Part shown: one piece after another, positions 45,869 through 57,408 of the stretch | Position numbering within the stretch: the stretch's first letter is position 1 | How the letters are laid out: every line of letters begins with the position of its first letter | Assembly (NCBI GenBank): GCA_039720395.1 | Contig: CM077822.1 | Location: 16,571,043-16,635,042 of the forward strand | Direction: 5' to 3' | Source: Liquidambar formosana | Taxonomy: Eukaryota; Streptophyta; Magnoliopsida; Saxifragales; Altingiaceae | Length of the DNA stretch: 64,000 nt | The notes under the pieces: generated by a model | Database searches by the model: none | Told to the model about the DNA's origin: nothing | The model's input: the letters and a program-made list of their open reading frames with translations, nothing else | Position numbers and translations under genes: made by a program

Positions 45869-46510
45869 GAAAATACATAACCACTTCTGAGCGATCCCAC
45901 AATTCTTTTGTGCATGTATAGTTTATGGAAATTTCTTCATTTCCATGTACATATGCCTCTTTATTGTTTTCTGTCTCTTCAGGGACATTTTCCTCTTCAG
46001 GAGTTATTAAATCAGAATTTGTGGGAATATTTATTTCTTGTTCAATAGCCTCTTCCAGAGTACTATTTTCTATATTTTGTTGCCCTTTTATTTTCCTCTT
46101 CCGAGGAACTAAATCTTTTAAACCCAAGGGTCTACCACGCTTCAGGCGTGTAGTAGATGATTCATTTGCTGCAATAATAGTAGACTTACCAATTGGTACA
46201 TTGATCTTTGCTGGTGTGTTTGCAGCCGGTATATAAGACTTAGTTATTTTTGCTGCGTCTGTAAATGCATCAGGCATTTGATTAGCAATCTTCTGAAGAT
46301 GAGTGATCTTCTATACTTCAGTTTCACATTGAGCAGTACGTGGATCAAGATGGGACAAAAATGATACATTCCAAGAAAGTTCACGTCGTTCTTCTATCAG
46401 TGGATTTCCTCCTCTTAACGACGGGAACTGTGTTTCATCAAAATGACAATCTGCAAATCTTGCTGTAAAAACATCACTTTGTGAGTTTGGGTGTGTGAAT
46501 TCTTACCATA
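45858..46510 (-). pseudogene. Copia integrase C-terminal/linker region
   Basis: It reads SDVFTARFADCHF, ELSWNVSFLSHLDPRT, a stop (TAG near 46312) in place of Gln, HLQKIANQMPDAFTDAAKI, SYIPAANTPAKINVP, then RLKRGRPLG and an acidic linker, ending before a frameshift. This is the segment between integrase and RT in plant copia polyproteins. Upstream of about 46510 no integrase core, protease or gag is visible. Confidence 0.85.
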
Positions 46511-47504
46511 CTGTGATTACCATCCCCTACCATCATTGTGATTATGTTAAAGTATAAAGATCTTTATGTTAGAGCACTTCTGGTGCGCTACCACATGTGT
46601 TTCAATTGTGCTTATAATCGTATAGAAGAGAAAATATTTAATATGAGCTTCTACCCCAAAATCATAGAGGTAATATAAAGATATTCCTCATTTCCATTGT
46701 TCATGGTTTCAATATGATAACTATTTACGATGTAAATTTTAAAAACTCAATAAATTTCTTCTACTTCTGGTAGAATATAAAGAATTGTCAACATAAATTT
46801 TTGTTCTTTTTGGCAATATTATATTTGCTCTTCTGGAACCTTCAATTAGGTTAGATGAACCTCATATGGTATTGACAATAGTTTTGAATAATGATAAATA
46901 TTGGAAATTTAATGATTGTGTGAGTTATAGCACTGTCTTCCAGACATATATTTTTAACAATCATCTTGAAATTAGATCTGCAATATCATATTGTAATTCA
47001 TATTTGATTTCCCGTATACTAGTTTACAAATTATGCTTGTTTTCAGGTGAGTATATAGGGAAACATATATTCACTAGATATAGTCGTGAAGTAATTAGTA
47101 CACCTACAATAGTACTTACAAGGTAAGAAATATTAAAATATTTTCACAATCTTGCCACTCTGTTCAGTGTATTGTCACATTTTGGTATCTTGAAAATATT
47201 TATCTATATAAGATTTTGCAATAAATCAATCATTTTCAAAAGAATCAAATATCAAAAGAATTATGGTCACAAATATTTAATTTCAATGGTCATCAAATTT
47301 AATGATGAAATGGTTTTGATAATAATCAAAAAATTGGCCAACAAATAATTTCAAACTCATAAATCAAAATAGATTGTTATCACGTAGTAAGTAAAACCAA
47401 TTTACTTGTTTTATAAAGCTTTATGACCATTTTTTTTTTTTTAATATGATAGAGAAAATAATTCCATATTGATACATATGCCAAGGTATCTTTACCACGG
47501 TTAG
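46511..47504 (-). other. Non-coding copia interior, part 1
   Basis: AT-rich DNA with isolated ACTTCTGGTAG and CACTTCTGGTG phrases related to the 30 bp minisatellite further on. No gag or integrase motif was found in any frame. It occupies the place where integrase should be. Confidence 0.6.
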
Positions 47505-48977
47505 TGTCACGACCCAAATTAATTAAGCCGTGATCAATATTAATAAATCTAGTTTAATTAAGAAAATCATTTAGGAAGCACGTGAATGGCACGCGTTAGA
47601 AAACCGGTAATTTCAATAAAAATTTCGGCATGACCCATTCGTAAATGGGACATACCGTAACAAAATCCTGTATAAAAGAGTTATAAAAGTTCCTGTCATC
47701 CATCATTGGTATCATCACATGCTAAATAAACCATATGAAGAAACCTACGAAATTAAAATATTACAAACCATGAGTTATTATGTGTCTAGCGCCCATTGGC
47801 CGAATACATAGAGTTTAGTTAATACATATCCATAATATTAAAATTTTTTCCCATCAAAGCGTAGCACCTCAAGGCGAGGTCTCCCCAGCTATGAAATCAT
47901 CTGAAAAAGGTTTATAAACATAGGAGTGAGTATAAAACTCAGTAGATATAATTTTCATATAGAAATAACCAAAGCATGATAATATAACCAATTACAATCA
48001 TGCTTAGAATAATTAAAACCCATGCAATGTCATGAATGATATGCGACTCATGTCTATTTAACATAATCCATAATTACCGACCACTCCCGCAGGAGTCTTC
48101 GCGCGGAAACGGAGGATTTAAACCCACCTCCAAGAGGACAACACAAGGGTTCCTACCTGGAACCGGAAAGTAGCCTCTGATTCGGGAACACAAGGGTTCC
48201 TACCTGGAACCGGAAAGTACCCAGGACCAAAGGAATGGAAAACACCGCTAAGTCCCTTGACCGCTAGTAGTCCAAATCCAATGACCCTTTTTAATATACT
48301 TTTACCAAGTAATTAATTAAATTCATTTCATGCATTTTTATGCCAATGAATGCCATGAAAAGCATAAAAACTCATGTACGTGTCAGCTATTCCAGAAATC
48401 AACAATATATAATTATTTCATAATCATATAACATGTGGGAGCTATGTAAAACATGTAAAATATAGACCAACAAGAATTTACATAGCATATACATCCTAAA
48501 TAAACCAAAATATAACAAGTATATCAACCCATATACTCCCAAATGTAATATTCTTAAATACAGGGTTATGTAAACTAGACCCCTCAGTACATGCATTACA
48601 AAATATGTATGATAATCTACCCAAATATCACTCAAACTCGTAAATAACACCCAAAATACATTTTTATCCGACATATGTGGGCTTATATACTAACCCATTA
48701 TCATCCCTACGGTTAAAACCCATGAAAATTACACCTACCTCAAGTATGTTGCACCAAACGTAGAGAAAATGTGTTGGGAAGGTCGGATCTGAGCCTAGAA
48801 TGCAAGAACAAACTCCAAACTCTACAGATCAGGCTTGAATCCTCCCCAAGCATGTGTAGATTTTCAAATCTAGCCCCTAGAACGCGAGTCCAAGCGTTGA
48901 AATGAGGTGAGAGAGTCAAAAACCCATGCATGCAAGAGAAAAATGTGATTTTCTCTCTCCAAACAAGCCTTTTCTCT

Positions 48978-49029
<52 letters not shown>

Positions 49030-49757
49030 ACACTCAAAATGCTGAAAAATGGGTGTTAGAGTCGTGATATGAAGGTTTTGAAAAGGGGTGAGAGGGCACA
49101 TGCGTCATTTGTTCTAAAAAAAAAATCTGCCAGTCGAGAGTTTCAGACGGCTGAAAATAACTTTCAGCCGTCTGAAAATTGGCTTTCAGCCGGCTGAAAC
49201 ATGTTTCAGCCGTCTGAAATACACAAACAGCTGAAACATGACAATCCATCAGGCAATCCCTCATCAGCACTGATCACAGCCTTCTTTTCATTAAAAACAT
49301 TTAAGTCCTTTTACTTTAAGTTATTTAATGAAAATAAGCAAATAACCCCCCATTTGAATCCAAATAAAATATCAAAAAAATCAAATTCCAAGTATATCAA
49401 AATTTCATTTTCAAGTTTTAGTACAAAATTCGACTCCCGACAGATTTTCCGAAAACAAACGTACGAGTAAACCGATCTAAACGTGATAATAAAATCCCAT
49501 AAAATCACAGATGTCTTATAATATTATAAACTTCCATTACCGCCAAAAATTATCTTCAAAAACGAAGATTTATGAAAATTCATTTTTTCCCAACACTTAG
49601 CCAAATTTTCAGTAGTCTAAGAGTGTGAAATCGTAACCACAACAACATCACACACATGCGATACCCACACGTGACAATACCCGACAAATCAACTAAAGTA
49701 CATGCAAATTATGCATTAAAGGTGAGATTATCCTAATTAAATGACATGGGTATTACA
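47505..49757 (-). mobile_element. 2.25 kb solo LTR inside the copia locus
   Basis: TGTCACGACCC...GGGTATTACA is bounded by identical GTTAG (47500-47504, 49758-49762). It contains two repeats of ACACAAGGGTTCCTACCTGGAA (near 48141 and 48187), comparable in place to the 50 bp blocks of the Tekay-like LTR, a long (CT)n tract (48980-49028) and a palindrome cluster (49140-49240). The 3' end GGGTCGTGACA on the minus strand is like GGTCGTTACA of the Tekay-like LTR, suggesting related families and the same orientation. There is no interior or second LTR. Confidence 0.9.
49140..49240. promoter_or_regulatory. CAGCCGTCTGAAA palindromes in U3 of the solo LTR
   Basis: TTTCAGACGGCTGAAAATAA, TTTCAGCCGTCTGAAAATTG, TTTCAGCCGGCTGAAACATG and TTTCAGCCGTCTGAAAT follow each other, then CAGCTGAAACATG. 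They lie just upstream (minus sense) of the CT-rich leader. The same motif is found in the solo LTR at 26283-27606. Confidence 0.55.
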
Positions 49758-49762
49758 GTTAG

Positions 49763-50480
49763 AGTAACTTACCCAAAGCACTAGTACTTCTCCAATGGCA
49801 GAATAGAATTAATAGATAGCCTTTCATCAATTCTTCAAGGTTTGCTTAGGCAATTGGCACTATTGGAAGTGCCTTTAATTATACTAACGCATGCCAAAAT
49901 GGGGCTAGGATTCTTAATGGGCTGCAGAGACAATCTCCAGTTGGTCTCTCTAGTTCTCAAAATGCTACTAATAAGTAGCAAAAAATCTATAATCTGCTCC
50001 AAGTACAATGACCAAATCTGAAATTTTAGTGAAAACAATTTGTGATGCGTATAAATGAATTTTTATATGTTCAATTCAAAAAGAAATGGGCTTTGGGGTT
50101 TATATCACTTAAAAGTATATCAAATGTACTTTGTAACCTCAAAATTTGGTAGAGAAATACCTAGCAAAACCCATTCAAAAATATTTTTCAATATTGAGTT
50201 AGTGCTGTCTAGCAGAAATCCCAGATTCAGGTGTACCACGAAATAATTATGAAAAAAAAATATCAAATGGTCACCCAATGACACGAAAATTGGTAGGATG
50301 TTAGCCCAACAAGTCAGTGACAAAATCCAATTCGTTTCATCTCAAAATCATAACTAGAACTAAAGTTATGAATTAAATGGTAAAATGGGTTCGTGCTGTC
50401 AACACAGTATAACACACAAAACCTCAACCAAGTATTTACTTAAAACACTTATCTCGTAGGTTTATTCTATAAACCGATGC
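49763..50480 (-). other. Non-coding copia interior, part 2
   Basis: It shows no retroviral motif. On the minus strand the end near 49763 reads GCTTTGGGTAAGTTACTC, which looks like a splice donor, and the segment has gene-like mixed composition. Captured host sequence is possible but unproven. Confidence 0.4.
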
Positions 50481-50499
50481 TTATTTCTTCAGTGTCATT

Positions 50500-50720
50500 C
50501 CACTTCTAGTGGTTTGGTATTTTATTTTTCCACACCAAATATATTCATTCCACTTCTGGTGGTTTGATATTTCATTGCTCCACTTCTAATGGTTTGATAT
50601 GTCATTAATCCACTTCTAGTGGTTTGGTATTTCATTGCTCCACTTCTAGTGGTTTGATATGTCATTAATCCACTTCTGGTGGTTTGATCTTTCATTATTC
50701 CACTTCTGGTGGTTTTTTAT
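50500..50720. repeat. 30 bp minisatellite with alternating units
   Basis: Units start at CCACTTCTGGTGGTTTGAT; successive units end alternately ATTTCATTGCT and ATGTCATTAAT, giving a 60 bp higher-order period over about six units (50550-50716). A diverged unit lies near 50500. Each unit contains the near-palindrome CCACTTCTGGTGG. Confidence 0.8.
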
Positions 50721-51019
50721 CATATAATGACATATTTTAAGCAGACACAGTGAAGTTACCAGTCAATCTGAGAGAAGTTGACTGACAACATAGGTGACGT
50801 TGACAGTCAATTTGTAGTAAAACAATAGCAGATTTTTGTGTGTTCTTCTATGCTAACTAAAGCAAAAGTTAAGACGCACCCACGAATTTTCACCAAAATT
50901 TTACAAGCATCTAAAGAAGTTGCATAACACAGAATAGAGAAATATATTACTCAATTTAATTTGGTCATCATTGACCATCACTTTATCCAATTAAATTGAG
51001 ACTTTATTCATTATTTCTA

Positions 51020-51360
51020 AAACTTCAGGTTTTGAAATTTGTCTCTTACTTCAAGAAGAGAAATATGAATAATAACCCCTTTCTTATAATAGAAAACTTC
51101 AGGTTTTTATATTTATCTCTTGCTTCAAGAAGAGAATATATGAACAACAACTTTTCTTATAGAAAATTTTGGAGATTGAAATTTGTTTCTTCCTTCATGA
51201 AGATAACATGTAAATAATAACTTTTCATATAGAAAACTTCAAGTTTTCAAATATTTCTCTTACTTCAAGAAGAGAAAATGAATCATCACTCCTTTTATTT
51301 ATTTATAAAACTTCAAGTTTTATTTTTAAATCTTCTCTTGCTTCAGGAAGAGAAGATGGA
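51020..51360. repeat. ~72 bp tandem repeat in the copia 5' leader
   Basis: Five units share AAACTTCAGGTTTT, (T)TTCTCTTGCTTCAAGAAGAGAA and an AT-rich spacer. CTTCAAGAAG is itself palindromic. The array lies between the minisatellite and the 5' LTR, in the leader of the element. Confidence 0.75.
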
Positions 51361-51557
51361 TTCATCCATTCAAGTATATAATTTAGAGTAAAAACCAATC
51401 CACAACCAAATTGGTTAAGAGTATATCAACTTACCACAATCAAATTGGTTTAGAACGTACCAACTTACCAACTTACCACAACCAAATTGGTTAAGAAAGA
51501 AGATGGTGGTAGTATGATATTGCTCACAAATTCCTTAAGCAATTCGTGCTGATAACG

Positions 51558-51904
51558 TGTTGTAAAACCAAGAATTTAGAACAAGGTATGAGGAGAATAA
51601 ATTTCTCATTCATCTTCTTTGATTTCCATCTGAATGTATAAACATTATACAAGGATCAGCAAAACTCTTTGAGACACACTATCTCAGTCTCCTCCCTTCA
51701 TTCTCTTCGAATGCACCTCTTCTTTCTTCTCCAAATACTTCTCTTCATTCTCTTCTTTCTCCCCTTCCCCTTTTGTCTTTGTTTGTATTTGGTCCTCATG
51801 ATGGGATTACCTAACCCACTTATGAAGTGGTGTTCCCATTATCACAAAGTGGAGGGGGTGTGGACATCCACTCAATGTCCACTAAAGGTTTAATATTTAT
51901 AACA
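51558..51904 (-). repeat. Copia 5' LTR
   Basis: 347 bp, the same termini as 37875-38221. On the minus strand the sequence next to it is CGTTATCAGCACG, where a primer-binding site is expected; it does not match initiator tRNA-Met fully. Confidence 0.92.
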
Positions 51905-52850
51905 ATATCAATAATTTTTTTTTTGCCATATCTGTAGCCCACCATTCCCAGAGTACAAACATACAAATTGGTCGAACGAGCGGAATCATGGCTTTGTTGG
52001 TGGATCTCGTTCGTTGAACTTCTAGAGATCTGGACCGTTGATCGGTCTAAGAAAGGCAACTCGTGAAGGCAAAATAAATGCCAAAAGAAAATCACATGAG
52101 ATATTAATCTTTTCTTCATGTTTGGTAGGTCGGATGGACGGATATTTTCTTATTTTTGGTTTGATATGGAGTAAGATAAGTATAAAAAATATAAAAAATA
52201 CCGTCATTTCAGAAAAAATGTAGCAATATGGCAATTTTAAATTTTTATTTTTATTTTAAATTTTAATTTTCTTTGTGTCGGGGAAGAAATCAATGTTTTT
52301 ATGTTGAACTTTTTGACTTTTATAAAAGTCTAAGTATTTGAATTTTGAGACTATCTTCATCAGTTTAAGTACAATTAATCCAAAAAAAACTCTAAATTCT
52401 TAAACCCAAAAAAAAAAAAATGAAAAAAAAAAATGAAAAAGGTTCTAAAGTCTTGAATTTTGAGATAGGTCTACGGTTTATAAGGCTCTTCTTTGGGAAA
52501 AAAATCACAGACCTCTCTTTCTCTCATGTTGAGATGGAAACATGAGTAATGGACCACACCCTTGTTTATTATCACTGAACAAAGAAAAGCTATCATCACT
52601 GAACACAGAAAAGACCCTTATAATGAATGAATTAAATGCACATCACATGCACTCCATCAATCACAATTGAGAGACAGAGATTCACAAAATTTTGTTTGGT
52701 TAAGATGCTCTTTTCTTTCTTCTTTTTGTGCGAATCTTATGCAACACCTATAAAAACCATGCAAAATGTTCCCTTCCAAATACTGCTAGCGTTTACACTC
52801 TTTTTCTTTCTTGTTCGTGCCTACGTCCCTAGAGAGACTGAAAGATAAAA

Positions 52851-53559
52851 GAGAGAGCAAGGGTCAGTTAATTTTATATCCCTGTTAACTGACCATTTGG
52901 TATTTGAAAGGACATCAATCTATTTGTCCCTTCGAACACGAAAGGGTTAGTAATATAGAGCAGCAAGGGTCGATCAATTAATATTATGTCCCTATTAACT
53001 GATCATTTGGTGTTTGAAGAGACGTGAATCTATTTATGTCTCTTCAAACACCAAAAGGTCAGTTACTTTTAAATACAAAAGGGTCAGTTATATATAAAGA
53101 GCAAGGATCAGTTAATATTATGTTCCTATTAACTGATCATTTGGTGTTTGAAAGGACATGAATCTATTTATGTCCCTTCAAACATGAAAGGGTTAGTTAT
53201 ATAGAAAGCAAGGGTCAGTTAATATTATGAATCTATTTATGTCCCTTCAAATACAAAGGGGTCAGTTACTTTCAATTACGAAAGAGTCAGTAATATGGAG
53301 AGCAAAGATCAATTAATATTATGTCCCTATTAACTAACCATTTGGTGTTTGAAGGGACGTGAATCTATTTATATCCTTTCAAACACGAAAGGGTCAGTTA
53401 TAGGGACATAATATTAACTGGCCCTTCTTCTTTGTATAACTGACTTTTTTGTATTTGAAGGGACATAAATAGATTCATAATATTAACTGACCCTTTCGTG
53501 TTTGAAAGGATATAAATAGATTCACGTCCCTTCAAATACCAAATGGTCAGTTAATAGGG
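52851..53559. repeat. Hairpin-unit array in R3 (~5 direct units plus inverted units)
   Basis: The same stems as in R1/R2 are present. From about 53390 the units run in the opposite orientation (GGGACATAATATTAACTG, GGGACATAAATAGATTCA, CCAAATGGTCAGTTAATAGGG), so the right third can pair with the left part. Confidence 0.85.
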
Positions 53560-53725
53560 TTAGGTGTTTTTTTTAAAATTTTTTTAAAGATTTTTCTAGA
53601 GGTTGAAAGGAAATTGCCCTGAAGCTACAAACGGGAAAAGAGAGCCACATTCTTCCAAAGGCCAAAGTACTGACGGCCTCTACTCTATTGAATGGAATAT
53701 CATAATGACTCCAATAGGATAAGTT

Positions 53726-53945
53726 TTTTTTTTGGTGGTAAATGACAGTCAATTCCCTCTCAAATTAGATTTATCTATCAAATCTTCCTAAATAATAACT
53801 AATATTTCTGAAGGAAAACAAGATTCCCATAAACGATTACATTTTATAGTATATCCCAATTTTATAAGAGCATCTGCAGCTTTATTTGCTGCTCTATACG
53901 CATGATTGATCTTAATATCAATATTATTTTTTATAATACTCTACC
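53726..53945 (-). pseudogene. 5'-truncated LINE fragment (RNase H end)
   Basis: On the minus strand INHAYRAANKAADALIKLG is the C-terminal RNase H motif of plant LINE ORF2 (H-YREAN-ADALAK-G), followed by a short tail and a poly(A) (T run at 53726-53735 on plus). R2 shows the uninterrupted site near 10871, so the insertion is specific to R3. Confidence 0.75.
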
Positions 53946-54466
53946 TAATGGAGGGTATTTAAAAAATAAAAAATAAAAATATTAATATAAACTTCCAGGA
54001 CATCTACAAATGAATGAATTATTTTTCCTTTCCTGCGAAAGAATCGTTTTATAGGTGAAATTGTGAACGTCATCGAGATGTGAAAAAAATAAAAAAGAAG
54101 AAGAAGAAGAAGAAGAAGAAGAAGAAGGTGATAAGCAAAGCTACAGGCTTCTGAAGGCAGCGGACTTCTTTACGTGAATCAAAAGGGGCAATTTTAGATT
54201 GGTTGGGGTACCGAGAAAATAATTACAGTTCAATAGAAATTATTATTAACTTCTTACTAAATAACTACCAACTTAACTAACAACGACTAGTCAATGTAAT
54301 TATTTTCTGGTAGCCAGACCAATCTAACATTCCCCCTAAAAAACAAATATGGGAGAATTACAAATTAAGGGTTGTTTTTCGAACGAGTACACAAAAAGGA
54401 ACCATGACTATTAACTTGCAGCAAGTTGACTACTAACTTTACTACAAGCTAATACCAATTTAAAAA

Positions 54467-54819
54467 GGGTAAATTGCAAAAAACTCACCTGAAGTATGGG
54501 GGTCAACAGATAATCCCCTTCTATTTTAATTTTGTCAATGTTCCCCTTAGTTCAGTTGGAAGACAAAACCAATCGTCGATAGCCATCCAATTGGCCATGA
54601 TGCCGGCGAGGGTTCCTGCGATTTTGAGTAACACGGATCTGTTAATGGTATTATGTGCATAACCACGTGACTAATTTTCATCAAATTTCATCAACAGCAA
54701 GTAATGGTGGAGCACATTGACAAAAATTAAAACATAAAGGAGACACATTGACAAAATTAAAACATAAAAGGGGTTATCCGTTGACCCCCATACTTCAGGG
54801 GGTAATCTGCAATTTTCCC
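54467..54819. mobile_element. MITE with GGGTAAATTGCA-type termini
   Basis: GGGTAAATTGCAAAAAACTC and CTGAAGTATGGGGGTCAAC at the left are mirrored by GTTGACCCCCATACTTCAG and GCAATTTTCCC at the right. A shortened relative is at 12594-12745 in V1. No clear target duplication is seen because the flanks are poly(A). Confidence 0.75.
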
Positions 54820-54856
54820 AAAAAAAAAAAGAGGGGGGTATTCCTTTAAGACATAA

Positions 54857-55099
54857 GGGCCTGTTTAGGAACTTCAAAAATTGGATCAGACTAGATCTAG
54901 TCCATGACTGTTATCTGGTTTTTAAATAAACCAACTTATAATTGGTTTGAAAAAAAACTGTGTTTATGTCTCATTTTTATAACAAAATTGAACTGTTTAG
55001 TAGAAAAAAAAAAAAAAAGAACTTACCAAACAGTGTGAAAACAAAACTGATCAAACTTACCATCACTTGCCCAAATTTTTGGGTTTATCAAACAACCCC
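54857..55099. mobile_element. Harbinger/Tourist-like MITE, copy B
   Basis: It runs GGGCCTGTTTAGG...AAACAACCCC, flanked by TAA (54854-54856) and TTA (55100-55102). V copy 1 retains the empty site AAGACATTAGCATCACTG near 12852, so TTA is the original target and the left copy has mutated. It is the inverted homologue of 32410-32643. Confidence 0.88.
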
Positions 55100-55801
55100 T
55101 TAGCATCACTGAGCATCCTCACTCGTCTCTGTTGCTATTGAATGGATTATGCCTTTGGCTTTTTGTCGCCAATACCTTAGCATCGCAAAAGCCTTTTTGT
55201 CGCCAATACCTTAGCATCGCAGAAGCTTTTTGTCGCCAATAATTTGTCAAAGGATCAACAAGTTAAAATGATATGAATATATTTAAAAAGACAATAAATA
55301 AATGAAAAAGTCTTCCTTTCCGCAAAAATGCCTACGTCCACAAAGGATCTTACAAAAACTCTCAAACCCCTCTTCTCACTGCCAAAACTCCATGGAGCAA
55401 AAACATCTCTCCGCCCTCATAATTTTGTTTTATGAGTTTTAATTATCCGCCATCTAATTGGTTGATTTTTCTTGCAACTCTTTGACTATTATTTTTTTCC
55501 GTTGCAAATTAAATATTTTTTAACCATTAGCTAATTAAATATTTTTGGCCGATTGAGTTTGGTTAAACTTTTATAATTTAGTTTTCTTTTTATGTTAGAG
55601 AATACAAATTATATAAATGAAGACAGATGGAACTTTTGGTACCTAGAGCATTCCTTTGTATATGTAGTGAAAATGGACTGCTTATCAATAATTAAAAAAA
55701 ATAAAAAATAAGTGAAAAATGGACTTTCTATTTCCATCATGCATAGCAAACTAGTTTACATTTTTTTTTTTCCAAGTAGTGGTCCAACCAACTTCTCGAG
55801 G

Positions 55802-55995
55802 GATTTGGATTTGTTGCAATAAATGTAGGATTGATGACATGTGGTAAGGAGGAGAAATGAAGGGTTGAAATTTGAGAAATACATTTGACGCCTAACGGCT
55901 AACAGTCATCCATTTCTCCTCCTTGCCCACGTGTCATTGATTCCACATTTACTGCACTATGTAGTAAAAGTAGCCAACTGCACCAAATCCAGTTC
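55802..55995. mobile_element. Small inverted-repeat element in V2
   Basis: Paralogue of 13501-13693. Here the flanks TTCTCGAGG and TTTTCGAGG agree at 8 of 9 positions, which supports a 7-9 bp target duplication. Confidence 0.65.
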
Positions 55996-56984
55996 CCTTT
56001 TCGAGGGTAACATTATTTGCATCTTGTCATTTATTTTAGACATAAAATGTTAATCCACATCCCTTTATTAAAGTTGAGAGCTACTTGTGCATAATGCCAA
56101 TTATAGGCTCCAATAACAAAGAAGGGGCATAAAATGGGAAGCTAGGAAGCTTCTTGCTACCTGGTTTATCAGGCAAGTTTCTTCTTTAATTTCATTGATA
56201 ATCTCATATATAATGTGACAATGGCCGGCAATGGCAATTGAGTCATAATAGCTGAATTGTCTAGTTGTCGTTTCATTCCGAATCATTCAATTTTCATGTT
56301 ATATTTCCTGCTACAGCTTGCAAAGGATGAATTCATTTAGGGAAAATTACATTGACACCCCCTCTAAATTCTAACAGTAACAGATACATCCCCTCACGTT
56401 TCTAACATTACACTAACACCCCCATCAGGTTTGTCAGGTAACTAATGTTAAGGGATTGATTAAATATCCAAACCGACCCACGCACATCCCTAAGCCCGGC
56501 CAATCTAAAATTCCCTATGAAAAGCGTAGATGGGACAATTACAAATTAAGGGTTGTTTTCCAAACGAATACACAAAATAGGAACAATGACTATTGGCTTG
56601 CAGCAAGTTGACTACTAACTTTACTACAAACTACTACCCTCCGCGTACGTGGGGTAGGGTCTCAGGTTTCCAAACGAATACACAAAAGTAACCAATTTTT
56701 GTATAAATTCTAGATAAGTCGATAATAAGTATTGATCAGACGGTAGACTAACAGAAAGTACATACATCAATAAAAATAGTAGATAATAGAAGTGATTAAA
56801 AAATAAAAAATAAAAACCTTGATTTGTTATTATTATTTCGGATTACATCCTATCTTCTTGATGTGACAAGAAAATCTGGTGTATTAAGTTTCAATTAATT
56901 AGAATTCTTACAATAGGAAATACTTGTTAATGAAAAAGTCCCATTGTTAAGTTAAATCTGCTGATTAATATGAGGCTGGACAAA

Positions 56985-57291
56985 GGACAACACTTGCCTC
57001 CACCCCAGGTGGAGGACCTCTCCACCTCCATTCATTTTATGCCACATGTCATAAATATTTTAGAAAAACATAAATTTAAAAACACAAATAAACAAATACG
57101 TGAATAATGACATATGTACATACATTCATGTTAATATAAATATGTAACATGTAAATATGGACTTATGAAAATGTGTTCACAATTATGTAAACATAGGAAT
57201 ACATGCACACAATTAATTCTCCTTGGACAAGTAAGAAAATATGAATGGGAGGTGGGGAGGAGCTCCTCCACCCATGGCTGGAGGCAAGTAT
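56985..57291. mobile_element. Foldback MITE (307 bp)
   Basis: CACTTGCCTCCACCCCAGGTGGAGGA and its inverted partner TCCTCCACCCATGGCTGGAGGC form ~50 bp arms that also share CCTCCATTCAT/ATGAATGGGAGG. Flanking ACAAA (56980-56984, 57292-57296) and the uninterrupted W copy 1 near 33570 support an insertion. The family is not assigned. Confidence 0.75.
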
Positions 57292-57408
57292 ACAAAATCC
57301 TCTTGCTTCATTGTTTCTATTTCAGAATACATTCTATCTTCTTAACATGACAAGAAAATTTGGTGCATCAACTTTCAATTAATTAAAAATCTTACAATAG
57401 GAAATAAG

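Larger units (their letters stand above)
37875..51904 (-). mobile_element. Nested Ty1-copia locus (14.0 kb)
   Basis: Identical-length LTRs (347 bp) bound it, and ATATC flanks it on both sides (37870-37874, 51905-51909). Two later elements sit inside: a Tekay-like LTR element (39652-45369) and a solo LTR (47505-49757). Without them the copia element is about 6.0 kb. Only the integrase-RT linker, reverse transcriptase and RNase H are recognisable, all on the minus strand. Gag, protease and integrase are missing, and the 5' half holds AT-rich DNA with minisatellites. It is therefore non-autonomous. The LTRs differ at about 7 of 347 positions by eye (about 2%). Confidence 0.92.
51910..54020. repeat. 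Unit R3, 3' part
   Basis: It resumes after the copia locus with AATAATTTTTTTTTTGCCATATC and is colinear with R1 and R2 to AATTATTTTTCCTTTCC. It is interrupted by a LINE fragment at 53726-53945. Confidence 0.75.
54021..56690. repeat. Segmental repeat V, copy 2
   Basis: Colinear with 12151-14375 and with an additional MITE at 54857-55099 and a (GAA)n tract at 54093-54126. It ends at TCAGGTTTCCAAACGAATACAC, directly followed by W copy 2. No gene follows it here, unlike V copy 1. Confidence 0.75.
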
